DNA of 64,000 nucleotides from G963667425 sp963667425 [NCBI: bacterium] (GTDB taxonomy: Bacteria > UBP6 > UBA1177), in NCBI GenBank assembly GCA_963667425.1, contig OY763407.1, positions 1,612,001 to 1,676,000 of the forward strand. The letters are read 5' to 3'. The translations under genes and the position numbers were made by a program. Positions 63,667 to 64,000 of this stretch are shown piece after piece (position 1 is the stretch's first letter; every line of letters begins with the position of its first letter). Under the pieces are notes generated by a model. It ran no database searches. It was not told the DNA's origin and saw only the letters and a list, made by a program, of their open reading frames with translations.

Positions 63667-64000
63667 TTAGATTTTCTCCATTTTATCCTTTTAAGATACG
63701 TATGAAATGAACTTTTCATATCAGCAAGAGTGTCTGAACCAAATTTCTTTGCATACATATCAGCCAAAACAAAAGCGACTGCTGATTCAGCAACTACTGC
63801 CGCACTTTCAACTGCACAAATATCACTTCTAACAGGCTCAGGAGTACCTTCATGTCCATTCAAATAGTTAACAGTCTTCACCTGAAAAGGCTGAGTAGGA
63901 ATAGGCTTAAGATAAATATTTATAATAATATCACTTCCGTTACTGATTCCTCCATCAATACCTCCGGTTTCTGAATATTCTGGGGTAAAAGTATTATTAA
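63663..64000 (-). CDS. aroC: Chorismate synthase (C-terminal part, start beyond window)
   Basis: The frame is open from the window end to a TGA at 63663, 111 codons. It reads GGIDGGISNGSDIIINIYLKP and then HEGTPEPVRSDICAVESAAVVAESAVAFVLAD, the conserved C-terminal core of chorismate synthase (FMN-dependent last step to chorismate). The internal GTG at 63881 is not the start. The order aroC-aroK-aroB with overlapping stops and starts marks one operon; upstream genes are outside. Confidence 0.93.
   Translation of the reverse strand, partial: NNTFTPEYSETGGIDGGISNGSDIIINIYLKPIPTQPFQVKTVNYLNGHEGTPEPVRSDICAVESAAVVAESAVAFVLADMYAKKFGSDTLADMKSSFHTYLKRIKWRKSN

Overview
This window is AT-rich (roughly one third G+C by eye), gene-dense bacterial DNA with no insertion sequence, prophage or CRISPR array. 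The cell envelope is Gram-negative: a TonB-dependent receptor, several outer-membrane beta-barrels, many lipoproteins, an MCE/MlaD protein and an O-antigen-ligase-like protein. Three clues point to a low-GC lineage near the former Deltaproteobacteria (Desulfobacterota/Myxococcota-like): a PxxKW-type cysteine-rich protein (16754-17002), a CGSDGCGGTCGSC-type cysteine segment behind a lipobox (30490 gene), and long Asp/Thr/Asn linkers after lipoboxes. The placement is an inference; no rRNA is present to test it.

Layout. 1-6900, all on the minus strand: rpsF-rpsR-rplI-dnaB followed by an AMIN-domain coiled-coil protein cut by the window edge, then feoA-feoB with its small Cys-rich partner, and a 1-Cys-type peroxiredoxin. 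7.4-15.2 kb, plus strand: a surface-glycan cluster holding two near-duplicate ATP-grasp enzymes, a GT4 glycosyltransferase, an opine-dehydrogenase-like protein, a Wzx-type flippase, a nucleotide-sugar epimerase and an IspD/TarI-like cytidylyltransferase. 15.3-24 kb: ndk, a PxxKW protein, a possible U32-like protein, a TonB receptor coupled to a beta-propeller lipoprotein, and a ClC channel. 24-30.3 kb: glycogen phosphorylase, a GlgX-type debranching enzyme and a PAS/HD-GYP protein. 30.4-38.2 kb: a six-repeat lipoprotein, a 63-bp minisatellite, a GNAT enzyme and a three-gene peptidase-fold operon (S41, PfpI, papain-like) with distinct codon use. 38.2-44 kb: DEAD-box helicase, HAD phosphatase, prmC, a lipoprotein esterase, tRNA-Gln and tRNA-Glu, and two small exported proteins.

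44-50.3 kb, minus strand: an envelope operon, mlaD-like gene, ABC auxiliary lipoprotein, outer-membrane barrel, Wzy/WaaL-like protein with TPR tail, O-methyltransferase. 50.3-58.1 kb: a subtilase, a 1691-residue metzincin lipoprotein and a beta-barrel. 58.3-64 kb: an FHA/sigma-54-type activator coupled to a fused formiminotransferase-cyclodeaminase, then a lipoprotein and the overlapping aroC-aroK-aroB genes.

The most interesting candidates are the ATP-grasp/opine-dehydrogenase glycan cluster, the MCE operon with its own outer-membrane barrel but no permease or ATPase, a promoter module shared by two lipoprotein genes, and several palindromes in or over promoters. Functions are assigned from motifs read by eye; no database search was run.
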